Assembly (NCBI GenBank): GCA_028023455.1
Contig: JAQFVV010012416.1
Span: 2,537,767-2,601,766, forward strand
DNA length: 64,000 nt
Direction: 5' to 3'
Source: Epiperipatus broadwayi
Taxonomy: Eukaryota > Onychophora > Udeonychophora > Euonychophora > Peripatidae
Shown: piece after piece, positions 11,215 to 23,425 of the stretch
Layout of the letters: every line of letters begins with the position of its first letter
Position numbering within the stretch: the stretch's first letter is position 1
Translations under genes and position numbers: made by a program
Notes under the pieces: generated by a model
The model's input: the letters and a program-made list of their open reading frames with translations, nothing else
Databases searched by the model: none
What the model was told of the DNA's origin: nothing

Positions 11215-14200
11215 GAACTTCTGGATTAAGTTCACATTTTCGATATTTTATTTTCTGGGTGGTGTTAGCACTGATTTCAAATATCCATGAGTGAAAATAA
11301 ATACTAATATTATTATTATAAGTTATGTATAGTCAGGGCCAAGTTGGGAATTTTGCTACCCTATGCAATAGATATTTTGTTATCACCTCTTAATAAACTT
11401 TTACAGACAAAAGAAATCATGATGTTAATCAATAATGGCTACAATGTGTATGTGATACCAGTATAAATTTTCATATGTTTCATTTGTATATAAATTTTTT
11501 TAAGTTGAACAGGTGTTCATTCTACATATGTCTGTATTTTGCAAAAATCAAATTAGTTTGAATTAACTTGTATATGCTCTTGTTTTTGAAATTAGCTGCA
11601 TTTCATACTACTTCTAATCTAAATGTAAATAACTTTCCTCCATGTTTTGCAAATTAGGGCTATTTTTTTAAAAGTTGTTATCCTTTTTTTATCTTGCTTG
11701 TAATTAGTTGTCAAACATATTTCTAATGTTGGTTAAGAAAAAAGTTTATTCTGACTCTTTATTTATTAACAGCCATGCACAGAGTAAACCTTTTCCTTAG
11801 CCGATGTTATAAATGTTTTTGGCAACTAATTATAATATTTATTGTAAATACTACTTACAATAATAAAAAAGAAACAAATTTATTTCATTATAATAACTGA
11901 TTGTGAGAAACTGATTTTGGTTAGAAGCTATTTTAAACAAAAAAAAATTTTTTTTCTCCATTTTTGTGATTTTACAGTTATATTTTAAAAACTTTTTTAT
12001 ATAAATATTATAACACTTATTGTAAATAATGCATGTAATAAAAAATCAAATTTGGAATGATAATTATATAAAACAAATAACATTTTTTAGGACTGGTATA
12101 AGATACCACTTGTAGTATTTGCATTATAAAACTATTCTTATAGCCATTGTAAGTTAATCTAGGTCTCAACTTATTTGGTCATAAATTCTAAATAGTAACA
12201 TTAATGAATGAAAATTCATAATTGATTATGAACTATATTTTTAACACAATGAGAGAGACAAAAGAAAAAATGCATGACTATTAACATAAATAAAAACAAT
12301 CCGTTTTTTGATATTTATGCAAAGTGCCACTTTGTTACTGAATACTTTTTGATTTTTCTTTGTGATATTCTGTGACTGTCAGTTTTATTTTATTGGACAT
12401 ATTAGAATGTTAATATATTTTAAAAGCTAAATTTAAATAACTGTATCAAAAATATTATAAACAATCACTGCACAACTACAAGGGTATATGTTTTGATTCT
12501 ATATATGTTTATTTGATCTTAGTGGTTTGATTACAGAACCAAAAATATAAAACAACAAATTTATATAAATATAATTATTTTCAATAATATTAAAAAATGT
12601 GTATACAAATTTACATAACGGATATTGAAAAATGACAGAATTGATATTAAAAGTATCACTGAAGATTACTTCAAATGAGCTTTTAATCTCAAGATCAATG
12701 CATGACCAAAAAATATAATGAAAATAAATGCAAGATAGAAGGTGTGACCTGCTGTACTGAGATATCACAGTAACTATATGTTTTATTATGTAAAAAATTA
12801 ATAACTTGATTCCAACAGAAAGAAATTCTTTTATAATTTATTTTTTGTATAATTTAGTCAATGTTGCTAACTTGGATAATTTACTATCAATGCACATGTT
12901 TGGGTTATCCAGAATTTGACTATCACATGATCTCCTAATCAACAGATCACAGAGCTATTTAATTTAATGAACATACATAGATTATATTAGTCATTTCTTA
13001 CTGCAATACTTTCTAATATCTAAATTTTAAAATTATGAGTTGTAACCAAAATTATATAAGTTGACGGTAGAATCTTTGTAGTGCAACCTATGCATGTGGA
13101 AGCTGATTCATTGAAATTTTGTCTTCTTTTTTAAATTGCACAAAAACTATAAGCATGATGTCAACAGAAATCCCAACATTCATTGCTTTTTAATTCCATC
13201 CTTAAAATGATGTATTACAATTTGAAATCGGATAAAATTTGTAATTTTTATTAATATTTTTATTAATAGATGCATTTAATTTTTTTATTTTCTGGCCATT
13301 TTACTCTTTTACACGAGGACGATAAAGGCAGAAAATGTTTATCGGTCTTATATGCTAATAAAATGCATTAAAAATAAGCTGATGATTCACATGTCAAGGC
13401 CTTCAATGTGATATAAATGTAATCATGAAATATTGGATATAAGTATTAATTTTAATTACATGAATAATAATTAAATTTTTTTATTATCATTTGATAAACT
13501 GCATTAATTTATTAATTTGTTTGTATTGGTGTAACTGTTTACTATATAAACTATATAATATTAAATCATGTATGTGCTTTATTATATGGTATATAAATTA
13601 GTATTCAAATATAACAAAAGTGATTTATGTACAATGTAATTTTGTGTCTCTGATCCAAGTTTGAGGCAACATTATTTTATAGACATAATGATTCTCAAAA
13701 GGTTTAATAATTTATTAGTATGTTAATATTTGTATTAGTGTGTTTCTGTTTGCTCTTGCATCATGTTTGTATAAAAGTAATGCTTTACATATATAGAGCA
13801 ATGCAATTTAAATTTTAAAAACTGATAATCAAATGTATAGAAAGGTTGCAGATTGCAGTTGATAAAGCAATCACAAAATTTACTGGTCATAGTGCCATGT
13901 GAAAATATAAACACTTAAAACCAATAAAGAGAGATTTCAAATAGTGTGTGTGTAGTGGTAGCCACAATGATTATGTATATACCACATAGAATTGTATGCA
14001 AGCAAAGAATCAAATTCTGATTCTTGCCTATGCCTTGATACTCATGCTGAGGAGTCAGTAGTTTTGTTTACATCTTGCATCACATTATTTTCAAGTCTAT
14101 AGCTAGCAAATGACTATATGCAAATAAATTATATATATGTGAAACAATAAATATAACACGATAGCATCACTGGTGTACATAAAGAGTATAAACATTACTG

Positions 14201-14750
14201 ATGTACACAAAAAATATAAAATGAGATGAAACTCATTTTATCAGTGATACAGACAGTAGCCTACAATTTCTAGTTTTAAATAGACAAGAAGCCAATTGCT
14301 ATGATGACAAATGCATATCCATCTTCTGAAAATGATTTTTTTGTATGTTTTATTAGGATGAATCTTTTTTTATAGATGCCTTTGAATTTGTTAACTTTTA
14401 GGGTACAAGATAAAAATGAAGAATTTTTGTGCGACTAGTTTTGGAGATTCTGAAGCTATGGATTATGTCAGGTAAGAAGTATTATATATGGTTTGAAAGA
14501 TAATTTTGTAAGGAATATAAATAAATTATCAATGAAGATGTAATTTAAACTTAGTTAATGATAAATTAGAAATTATGAACAAATAATAAAGTAATAATTA
14601 TATCATATGTTGAAATTTCCTTTTTTCCTTATTTTTAGATGGTTATCACTATTTGTCTTAGACTTATTTTCTTTAGTTTTTTTAGTTTCTATCAATGTAA
14701 AGTTTTTTGCTCTAACATTATTAAAACTGAAGTTATTGTGAAAATTGTGT
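11215..14750. other. Long AT-rich stretch without supported genes
   Basis: I see no gene. At 11335 a sequence starting CAGGGCCAAG, followed by TTTTGCTACCC, resembles one hAT-type terminal repeat, but no partner end was found. Near 14160-14260 there are two imperfect copies of a segment with ACTGRTGTACA and a short palindrome with AAAATGAGAT and its complement. Confidence 0.45.
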
Positions 14751-15054
14751 CTCAGGTCGGTTTAAAAAAAAAATTCAAAATGGCACCTGCAGAATCAACC
14801 AAATAAGGCAATACTTACGTATTAGACCTGCAACACATATTAGACCTGCTATGCCTTTCTACAATTGTATCAATTTGCTGATAACTTTCTAATCTTATGA
14901 TCTGACCAAATAATATGTCCATTTGGTTCTTGTACGAAGTTAAAATAATAAATTTGTCAAAATGGTCCATGTGTACATGATATTTTTTCATAAGATTTAC
15001 AAAGTTATCAGCAATGTGAGCAGTTCTTATATGTGACAGAAATTTCACAGGACT

Positions 15055-15372
15055 AAATCTAACAATATTAAAAATATGAATTTTATCCAAAAATCAATTT
15101 TAAAAAGTACATTTTTAATAATATTAAAAGTATGAATTTCACACAAAAAATATAAAATGACATAAAAAATTAATTTCTAACAATACTAAAAATATAAATT
15201 TGAACCAAAAATCAATTTTTAAAAGTACATTTTTAACAATAGTAAAAATATTGATTTGACATAAAAAATGTAAAATATGACATGCCATTATGCAATTTCC
15301 AAGTGTTACTTTAAATAAGGACTAATATGACATGCCATTATGCAATTCCCAAATGTAACTTTAAATACAGAC
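15055..15372. repeat. Imperfect tandem repeats (about 118 bp and 47 bp periods)
   Basis: Two copies of an approximately 118-bp unit start near 15058 and 15177. Each contains AACAATAxTAAAAATAT, then CCAAAAATCAATTTT, then AAAGTACATTTTT. They are followed by a 47-bp direct duplication with ATGACATGCCATTATGCAAT at about 15276 and 15327. The repeats are AT-rich and non-coding. Confidence 0.7.
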
Positions 15373-15620
15373 AAAACAATCACTAAAATACAAAATCTCC
15401 TAAAATATTACAAAAAAAAACCTGTAAAATATATACATACTAATTACCGTGTAATATATAACAGGAATTATCACAATGAAAAAACCAATTTATCTTTTCT
15501 ACTTTATTTTAAGTGGAGAAATTTTTTCCTCAAAATGAGGACTAAAAGTAAAATTTTTATTTTTCACACTTACTTAAAATGTGATTATAAATTTATTCAA
15601 TGCACATTGATTACTTAAGT

Positions 15621-15790
15621 AATATTTACTAAGGCAATAAACCTTTAACCATGTGCACTTGAAAATACAATGATAGGGACCTCTACAGGTCTTAACCACA
15701 GGCTTACTCTTGTGGTTAAGATTTGTAGAGGTCTCTACCTTCGTATTTTCAAGTGCTCATGCTTAAAGGTTTATTGCCTTAGTAAATATT
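15621..15790. repeat. Near-perfect foldback element (about 80-bp arms)
   Basis: The left arm starts AATATTTACTAAGGCAATAA and the right arm ends with its exact reverse complement. The arms stay complementary through the CACTTGAAAATAC and GACCTCTACAG segments, with a loop of a few bases near 15705. One arm recurs at 22051-22139, so it is a dispersed family. No coding content. A DNA-transposon MITE or hairpin-type element is likely. Confidence 0.8.
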
Positions 15791-15837
15791 AAAATGTGAT
15801 TGTATTTGTAGTTCACACAAAAATGATTGTAACTGGT

Positions 15838-16094
15838 ATTTCGTAATTCAGCACATGTATAGGTTTTCCCAACAGTTGGAATAAATCATTGATCCCTCTT
15901 CCATATTTTGTTTGATGGCTTCCATGAGAGTTGCCACTATTCTACCATTAATTGTCATAATAAAACACATGTTGATCTCCCTGCACAAGCCACCTAACAT
16001 CCACTGTTCGGGAATAGTTCATCCAGCCTGGTTTTCCCTTTTTGTGAAAAGGCTCTATTTCGATGATTTTGTTAGGGCTACTTCATTTTGTACA
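15838..16094 (-). pseudogene. Merlin (ISXO2/IS1016-like) transposase fragment
   Basis: Reading the minus strand from 16093 gives a recognisable ISXO2-like DDE transposase core. It has EQWMLGGLCREINMCFIM, then NGRIVATLMEAI, then EEGSMIYSNCWENLY. The family pattern is WxxGGxxRxxxxxFxxxVxxRxxxTLxxxIxxxIxxGxxIxSDxW..Y. Two in-frame stops interrupt the preceding region, another follows at about 15847, and the expected catalytic Asp of the SDxW motif is Asn here. Only about 85 codons remain. In intact Merlin elements the enzyme cuts and pastes DNA. This one cannot. The adjacent foldback at 15621 might be related, but I have no evidence. Confidence 0.72.
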
Positions 16095-16149
16095 GTTTTT
16101 TTTTTTAAAAAAAGAAATGAACTATTAATCAGGAAATTGTGAAAATGAA

Positions 16150-17150
16150 GTCGAAATGAAAAGTACATGTATTCACTTAAAACTATGAATACAAATAAAG
16201 TAGAAATTGTTGAATCAAAATTACAAACACATATGGAAGTAAAAATTGTTGATTCAAAACTACAAATATAATAACAGAGAGTGTCAAAATATCACCAAAA
16301 ATACATGTTTTGGGATGAGATTGGATTGCATCGCAGGGTTTATTTGACATGATCACAAAGTTACACATTTATCACAGATGTGAAAGGACATACCATCTCA
16401 TCCATGTTGCAAGACTAATACATAAGTACCATTAAGGCAACTAATATTTAAATCAAAAAGTTTTATATATATATGAAATAAAATAGTAACAGTCACATAA
16501 TAGAAGTATAAATTTATGCAGAAGACAAAATATTTTTGTTACATTCAGTATATATATTTCTTTAGACTCATTTAATACAAAAGATTCCCCACTCCCACCC
16601 CAAAGTGCAATGAGCATAATACATCATAGATTGGCTACTTAAATACATAACTGCTTAAAACTTCTTACAAAATCTTATTAATGGTCTTAATGTGATAAGT
16701 TACTGACTTGAGATTGCATTCTATATTGTGAATATCAAATCATCACATTGCTTATTATTATTTTCTATATTTATATTATTATATTATTATTTACAACATA
16801 CTGTAATTATTGAAGCAATGTCAGATAAAGTGACAAGATTAGTTATTTAACTTAATGGATAATGCATAACAAATCAGTTTAATGTCTCCACAGAGTTCTT
16901 ATTCTAATAAAAAAGTACATTTTTACACAGATATACACAATTTTTTTGATCAAAACAATTATTTAAAATTGTTATGCAAGATTTTAATGCTAGATTAGAA
17001 AGATAAAAATATATAATAACTATGGGTAAATTAATATGTGAAAACTGACAATAAGAAAGAAGTAAGACATTATGAAAAACAAAATGAATATTATTGAATT
17101 TCAAAAATCTTAACACATTTCACTTTTCAGCAAAAAAACTTTTATTATTG
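16150..17150. other. AT-rich non-coding stretch
   Basis: No supported feature is visible. Frames here are short and low in complexity. Confidence 0.45.
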
Positions 17151-17190
17151 ATTACAGTTTCGACTGTACCATGCAGTCTTCATCAGATTT
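17151..17190 (-). ncRNA. Hammerhead-like motif, family 3 (degenerate)
   Basis: Read on the minus strand it has CTGATGA (17186-17180), a 5-bp stem II (GACTG ... CAGTC), then GAAAC and GTA. These are the core blocks of a type I hammerhead with a minimal helix III. One A is bulged before stem II and stem I pairs for only about two bases, so activity is doubtful. The same block occurs at 19420-19457 and 30306-30344. Confidence 0.45.
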
Positions 17191-17199
17191 CTTGTTGAT

Positions 17200-18105
17200 T
17201 CTATTACCAAAAATGAATATTATGATGTTTGCCTCAAGTTTTTTGACAGTGGCATTTTACTTACAGTTATATGTTAATCTATTAAGACCATTTGTTTAAA
17301 TTGTCAATTATCTTTAGAAAAATTCTAATATTAGATTTTTCTATATAATTTTAACTGTTAGTAAGTTTTTTTTCCAGTTGTTGCTAGTAACCTCTACATT
17401 TATGAATACTAAATTTATGATAATACTCTAATCAATAATGCTATTCTGTTAAAGGCAATAGTCAGTAAAAATTTGGAATATTTATCTATAAGATCTTGTT
17501 CTTCTTTAGAAAAAAAGATACCAGGATAAGAATATTAAATTTCGACTCAGTATTGACTTCATCAAAATATTTTAATGGTTTAGAATACTACTTTAAATTC
17601 AATATTCATAAATGTAAAAGATATCGGTTCAGCCCTCATTAAACTGGCACTCAGGCCAAAGCCTGAAGAAGAAGTAAAAATACCATTCAAAATATTTCTT
17701 TTACTAATCTATGTGTTATTACAAACAGTTAAACATATTTGGAAAAATATAAATGAAATTTAAATTTTTCCATAAACAACAGCTCAACTAGGTAACGAAA
17801 ATAGACCAACATATAAATACAAATGTATATCATGAATATCTTTTGGGGAAGAGGGTTAGAAATGGATATGAAAGCTTCCAAGTGATATCATAACAATATT
17901 TAATATAGTGATTAAAGCTAGAATAAGATATTTGTTAATGTGAATTAGAAAGGTAAAAGTTATGAAGACAATATCTCGGGTGATATTTCTAATCTTCAAA
18001 AATAACTTGAAGGACATGGTAAAACAATAATAAAATTAATGATGGCTCAGGTGTGAATAATATAACTAGTACTCTACTAATATTTACTACATACTTATGG
18101 AAATA
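17200..18105. other. AT-rich non-coding stretch
   Basis: No gene. Around 17626-17672 a less AT-rich patch with CACTCAGGCC and CCTGAAGAAGAAG resembles the 3' region of the SINE at 48832, but too weakly to call. Confidence 0.4.
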
Positions 18106-18109
18106 AGTA

Positions 18110-18640
18110 ATTATAGGGCATTTGAACCCGACTTCCAGCTCCCTTCAGCTATCCAATCTATCTCATACAACCGATACACATGACCACACACATGAAAAAG
18201 ATAAACAATCTCCAATATATGTATTTCATGCTGAACCAGCATTCATCAGTTGTTTCAGATAATCATCTCCCACACACACATATATATATAATCAGTGTTT
18301 GGTTTATATTTAGATAGGCAAATCTTCAAACATTAAGGGACAAGCATCAATCTACTTCTACTCTCCAACTCTTCAGCCATCCATACCATTGTAAATCCAA
18401 TGATGAAATGCACAAATCCCTCGATGCTGATGATATTATTATCATGCACATGTTGACTTTAAGTCACTCTAACACCTCATATATAGGACCTTGTTCATTA
18501 AGAGGGATGGGCAGGATACAGACTGAATCTGTAATATTTAAACACAGGTATATTTTACATCTCTAAAGTTTAGATTAATTATAGAGGATTTGAACCCAGA
18601 TTTTCAAGTTCCCTTTTCATCAGAAAATTTTGAAATAATA
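18110..18640. repeat. Dispersed repeat family, copy 2
   Basis: This is aligned by eye with 51890-52250 over about 370 bp. Shared blocks include CATACAACCGATACACATGA, ATGTATTTCATGCTGAACCA, CAACTCTTCAGCCATCCATA and TAAGTCACTCT or TATGTCACTCT. A second partial start (TTTGAACCCAGATTTTCAAG) lies at about 18591. The GGTTCAAAT-type word on the minus strand may be a pol III B box, but no acceptor or anticodon stem is visible. Confidence 0.6.
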
Positions 18641-19334
18641 TGATGTGAAAAAAAAGAAGTAATAAAAAATATTTTTAAATAATCCATTTAGAGAAACCAA
18701 ATATATGATTTCTAATAAAATGGTTCAAAACAATGATAATATAAAAAATATTAACAGTGAAATAGCAAAAACAAAAAGTATATAGATGAGAATTAAAATC
18801 TTAAATTATTAAAGCCATATCTTGTTATTAGAAGGCATGTTACTTCAGAAAAAAAAGATGGTCCTATGATTTAAAAGCTGACATCATGAAATGCATGATC
18901 TCAATAATTCTATAAAAGAAATACTATCTAGCAATTGTTAACAAGAAACAAAATAGCTTTACAATATTCTGTAAAATGTCAAAAATTTAAAATAAAAAAA
19001 TAAAATATTCATTTAAATCTATAATGAAAAATGATTGAATTATTAGATATATTTTTGAAGAAGCAAATGAAAAAAGTATAGAAATTATTAGCAAACGTAT
19101 ATTTCAAGGTTCTAACTGATAAAGTTATACATATACACTAATATTAATTCAAACACCACTAATTCAAAAATTTCTATTACTCAGACAAAATTGTTATGAT
19201 TTATTGTCTCAATTGCTGTCATATAAAAAAATTATGCTGATATAAATATAAGCATATTTTGTATTTTAAAATATTACCACAAAAAGTATTTCAAGATATA
19301 CAAATTATAGATATGCAAACTAACATATCATTTG

Positions 19335-19586
19335 GTATTTGGATGTTATAAATTGCTTATAACACTTCTTTCATATACACTTCAATGCAAACAAATTTTC
19401 TTAAAAACTTCTTTATTTTGCTTACAGTTTTGACTGTCCAGCAGTCTTCATCAGAGCTCTAGAAGTGTTTAAGAAAATTTGTTTGCATTGAAGCGTATAT
19501 GAAAGAAGTGTTATAAGCAATATATATGATTATATGAAGATATACAAAGAAAGTGAAAGAGAAGAATAAGAGAGTATTTGGATGTT
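19335..19586 (-). mobile_element. Palindromic hammerhead-bearing insertion with 13-bp target duplication
   Basis: The word GTATTTGGATGTT occurs at 19335-19347 and 19574-19586 and brackets a 226-bp insertion. The insertion contains an inverted repeat of about 58 bp per arm (19352-19410 and 19460-19519, with CTTATAACACTTCTTT and its complement at the outer ends). The centre holds a hammerhead-like motif on the minus strand (19457-19420). So two copies of one short sequence are fused head to head at the ribozyme, and the whole was inserted as a unit. No protein is encoded. Confidence 0.7.
19420..19457 (-). ncRNA. Hammerhead-like motif, family 3
   Basis: On the minus strand it has stem I GCT, then CTGATGA, stem II GACTG ... 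CAGTC with loop CTGGA, AAAAC (G12 mutated to A), GTA, and stem I AGC. It has the hammerhead block order and a 3-bp stem I, but loss of G12 of the GAAA block should impair cleavage. Confidence 0.5.
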
Positions 19587-19985
19587 GTTAGAACTAAGTT
19601 ACTGTCTTGATCCTTCAAATAGGTGAATAGTCATTTCAGATTATTTATGCTGACATAAATCAAATTAATAGTCAGATTTCACTCTCTTATTTATAACAAT
19701 GTCAATAAACTAACTTTAAATATCAATAAAGCTAAAATGTGGGGTGGTTTCCATTCTTTTAACAATAGTTTATTGATATATAAGGATTAGCTTAAACAGA
19801 GCTTTCATGGAGTGTAGCAGTTGTTTCCATTTCAATAACATAGCAGGTATGACTTTATAGACACATTTAAAATAAATAATTTTACTCTTTTCTGGATTAT
19901 TGTAATATTTAAATAAATGTTATGGACATTCATGCAGTTTATAATTTAAACTTTAATTTTATTAATTCTTTGTATGCTTATCGAT
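19574..19985 (+). repeat. Left direct repeat flanking a Penelope-like element (pLTR-like)
   Basis: From 19574 to about 19870 it is homologous to 22341-22620. Shared blocks include CTGTCTTGAT or CTGCCTTGAT followed by CTTCAAATAG, CATAAATCAAA, TCACTCTCTTATTTA or a close variant, and GTTTCCATTT or GCTTCCATTT. The part at 19890-19980 also occurs inverted at about 22230-22320. Repeats like this on both sides of an RT relic fit PLE pLTRs. Confidence 0.55.
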
Positions 19986-20063
19986 ATATAAAATATATTC
20001 ATAACAAGGATTCAGTGAGTACACATAAAATCATCATATGAAGTTATAGATAAAATTAAGATC

Positions 20064-21010
20064 ATGAAAGTAGATGCTAAAAACAAAATTGCATCACTAA
20101 ATATCAAAGAACTGTATAGCTCAGTACCACAAACTAAATCAATTGAACTTATAGGTAAACTTTTGAAGTGTGTTAATTATGAGACACAGAAAAGAATTCA
20201 TCATGAAAGTCCTAAAATGGGTCGATGGAAACATCACATTCATAGCAAATAACAAATACAAAATGGAGCATGGGTAACCAATGGGACTCATTATTAGTGG
20301 TATCATTTGTAGCTTATTGCTCACAAAAATTCAAAATGCTATTATTCCAAAATTTTCGCTTCAAACACATTGTATGTTAAGTACATTGATGTTACATTAA
20401 TTTCTTCAACAGAAGCACAAATTATAAGAATTTGTCAAAAACTAAAACAAGCTTCATTTCTAACTTGGACTATGCAAAAAAAAGACAAAGATCAAGGAAT
20501 ACATTTTTTGAATCTATATGTTCAAAGAAACTTTAATTTGTTGAAATACAAAATAATGGTAAACCCAATAAATATAGGAGGAGTGGTTCATCCCAAATCT
20601 TTAATACTGATGTCACATACATTTTCTGATCCCTGAAAAGTTTTGTACCTAGGAATTATAAATTGTACAAATTTGAGATGGATAGAAAGAACAGCATAGA
20701 TATGTATGCCAAAGACTTATTAAATTTAGGAAAAAATCATAATAAAATTATTAATACCATTAATAGATTTTGCAACAAAATAAGAAACCTCTCTCAGCCT
20801 CAACAAATGGAGATTAAAAATAGATTAGTCTTCCATATATTCCCAAAGTATCACAAAATTTAAAAACAATATGCACTAAAAAATATAACATTAGTTTACA
20901 AACTCCTCCTCCACTAAACAAACTGCTTAACAATTTAAAGGACAAACTGTCCCTATGGAATCAACATACCAAATTGTCTAAAAAAACTTAGTGCAACTAA
21001 CCTATATGCA
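20064..21010 (+). pseudogene. Penelope-like reverse transcriptase remnant
   Basis: Three adjoining frames give pieces of one RT. The first (20064-20250) has IASLNIKELYSSVPQTKSIE, which fits the PLE motif A region (DVxxLYTSIP), with the catalytic Asp lost. The second (20370-20636) has YVKYIDVTLI, a decayed motif C where YVDD is expected, and a downstream DQGIHFLNLYV block. The third (20663-20863) resembles the linker before the nuclease. No GIY-YIG domain is seen. The intact protein would reverse transcribe element RNA. This copy is dead. It differs in sequence from the PLE at 39290. Flanking repeats at 19574 and 22341 may be its termini. Confidence 0.65.
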
Positions 21011-21424
21011 ATTTTATATATTATGGGGATCATGAGCTAATATCAATTACCTTATAATGCCCAGTATAAATCCCTATACAATAGAGTACTTAAGAGTAAG
21101 GAACATTTCTCAATTTTTATAGACCACTAACAGAAATCTGGCTAAAAAATTTTATTTATCAAAGGCAGGAATTGTGTGAACTGAGAGAGAGGACAAAAAA
21201 CAAAAGATTAAGGAGTCCCGGGCAATAGCAAAAGACAGATTCTCAATAAACAGAAAAGATACAAGCATTCCCCTTTCAAAGAAATGCTTAAATACATTTA
21301 AATATTTTTGAATAAAGAAACAATTACTAATTCTCAAATAAATTTTTTTACTCTGTTTTTCTGCAATAATTGTAATGGTTCAAAAAATATGAAAATATTT
21401 TTAACAACAAAACAGGTTTGAATT

Positions 21425-22022
21425 TATAATAAAGAAAATGTATCTAAAGCTGAGTGCTTTCAATACTAAGTAGTATAATAATCATAGCATTATGTGACTA
21501 AAGGAAGTTGAGATCTAGATTTAAAGTTACTTTAGAATATTAAATAATAGATTATCATAAAATTGAATTTTTAGAAGTAGATTTGCATACTAATGAGGAA
21601 AATGGTCATTACAAGTGCCTACAACCAGGCAAAGAAAAACAGTAACCCACTCTTCCATTTTTTTGGATCATGAGTTGCAATCAGACTATAACTTTGATTG
21701 ATCTGTCCACAGCTGACATAATTTATTCTGAGTCATATTATCAAAAAAGAAAGGTGATGGAGGTGTGGTCAATTTTTAAAGATCATCATGCCATTAATAG
21801 AAAGGACTCTAACACATCTCTATCTAAAATATGGCACTTGAAGTGACCACATTCATCATTAGTATGTAAATGCACTCCTAAAAATTCAATTGTATGATAA
21901 TCTATTATTTGATATTCAAAAATAACTTCAAATCTAGATCTCAATTTCCTTTAGTCACCTAATGCTATGATTATGATATGACTCAGTACACAAAGTGATC
22001 AGCTTTAAGTAAATTTTCTTTT
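21425..22022. repeat. Foldback element with long inverted termini
   Basis: The left arm of about 190 bp (AATCATAGCATTATGTGACT, GAGATCTAGATTT, AATAGATTATCATA, GCATACTAATGA) is inverted in the right arm, about 21830-22020. The spacer of about 210 bp has no coding signal. It sits inside the interval between the two PLE-flanking repeats, so it probably inserted later. Confidence 0.75.
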
Positions 22023-22050
22023 TCATTTTGGGTTCCCCTCTTTTCTTCCA

Positions 22051-22139
22051 AGGCATAAGCTTGTGGTTAAAATCTGTAGAGGTCTCTACTATCACATTTT
22101 CACATGCACATTCCTGAGGTTACAGTCTTAGTAAATATT
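22051..22139 (+). repeat. Partial copy of the 15621 foldback family
   Basis: It matches the right arm of 15621-15790: CTTGTGGTTAA, then TGTAGAGGTCTCTAC, then ACATTTTCACATGC, then CTTAGTAAATATT. The left arm is missing. Confidence 0.7.
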
Positions 22140-22340
22140 ATTTATTACAAATTCAAACTTTCTTTGCTGCTCTTAAATGTTTAGAACAGTAAGACATTGG
22201 ATTGCTATGAATATTAAATTTTTATATCAAAAGCATGCTAAGCATTAATAAATCAGTTTAAATTATAAAGTTCACCTTTTCTGTAGAAATGTCCATAACA
22301 TTTATTTAAATAGTAACAATTATTAAATATTGGAATTTTA

Positions 22341-22620
22341 TTTGATATTTGAAGGTTTTTAAAATTAAGGCACTGCCTTGATTCTTCAAATAGTTTATTT
22401 ACATAGTACATAAATCAAACTAATGGATGAATTTCATTCTCTTATTTAATACAACATCAATAAGCTAAATTTAAATATCAACAATGTTAAGGAAAATGGG
22501 TAATATCATTCCATTTTTTTAAAATAACGATTTATTAAACTTGAGAATTGATTTAGTCGTAGCTTCCGTGGAAGTAGAAGTTGCTTCCATTTGAATTACA
22601 AACTTCAGAAAATAATTTTT
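22341..22620 (+). repeat. Right direct repeat flanking the PLE at 20064
   Basis: It is homologous to 19574-19870, in the same orientation, about 2.75 kb away. It ends in the TTGCTTCCATTTGAATTACA segment, equivalent to TTGTTTCCATTTCAATAACA in the left copy. Confidence 0.55.
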
Positions 22621-22959
22621 AATATTTATATTTTCAACAGAATTTGGATTTATAATGAGAAGAAAAAAAAATTGTTGCTGAAATCCAAAAAAATTCATAA
22701 TCAAAAAAAGCTCTGGACACAGGAATTTGGGATTAATGGAGTTCAGATGATTAGAATAGAATAGCAGTGATGTTGATATATATATAAGGTTAAAATCAAT
22801 GATATTAAAAATTATATGTTTATCGGTCTTCTTTCTGGTCTGATAAAATCTGTATTAAATAATTATATCTCATCAACAGAAAATTTTGACTTCAAATTAA
22901 TCCAAAATAGCAAGATAAATTTATAAGACAGTTGCATAACCATAAAAACATCACATGTT

Positions 22960-23425
22960 CACCATTTCATATGCTTATACTTGCTGGTAAAAAGTACCAA
23001 ACTCTCCATACCATTCCACCAAGTGCCCATAGGATAATGATGATTGTGGTTTTTGAAAAATCAAAGACACCAAAATGTATAAATGCTGAACTGAGTTCAA
23101 ATCTATATGACTATATGGATGAATGATGTTGAGCTGGAAACATTATGGTGTTTTCATTTTGGGATCATAGCTTTATAGGGTAACCAAACAGGCAAAAGGT
23201 AACTGCTGGAGGGTTGCATTAGATCCTAAGATCTAGATGCAGTGCTCTCAAATTCAAGGCTCCTCAATAATGAAAGCCACAAGCTAAAAACCAGTTTGGA
23301 GATGTTGGATGAGTGGTCACTAAATAGGAATTTTGTGCACAAACCTTCATGCATTCATTAATTACAAAAGCTTGCATTTGGTGGCACTGTTGTATAGAAA
23401 GTTTGATACTCTTAAGATAGTTATA
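22960..23425 (+). repeat. Family 2 hammerhead-bearing repeat, old full unit
   Basis: It contains the family order: CAAAGACACCAAAATGTAT, CTGAACTGAGTTCA, TATATGACTATAT, GCTGGAGGGTTGCATTAGAT, then the ribozyme region near 23270 (AATAATGAAAGCCACAAGCT), then TTGGATGAGT, TGTGCACAAACCTTC and GGTGGCACTGTTGTAT. The core is decayed (CTGATGA has become ATAATGA and GAAAC has become AAAAC). Confidence 0.7.

Noticed and set aside
11335-11380. hAT-type terminal inverted repeat (CAGGGCCAAG...)
   Set aside because: It resembles one end of a Charlie-like element, but I found no matching second end or 8-bp duplication.
17626-17672. Possible SINE end
   Set aside because: There is similarity to the second SINE family only in CTGAAGAAGAAG-type words. 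No A or B box in proper order.
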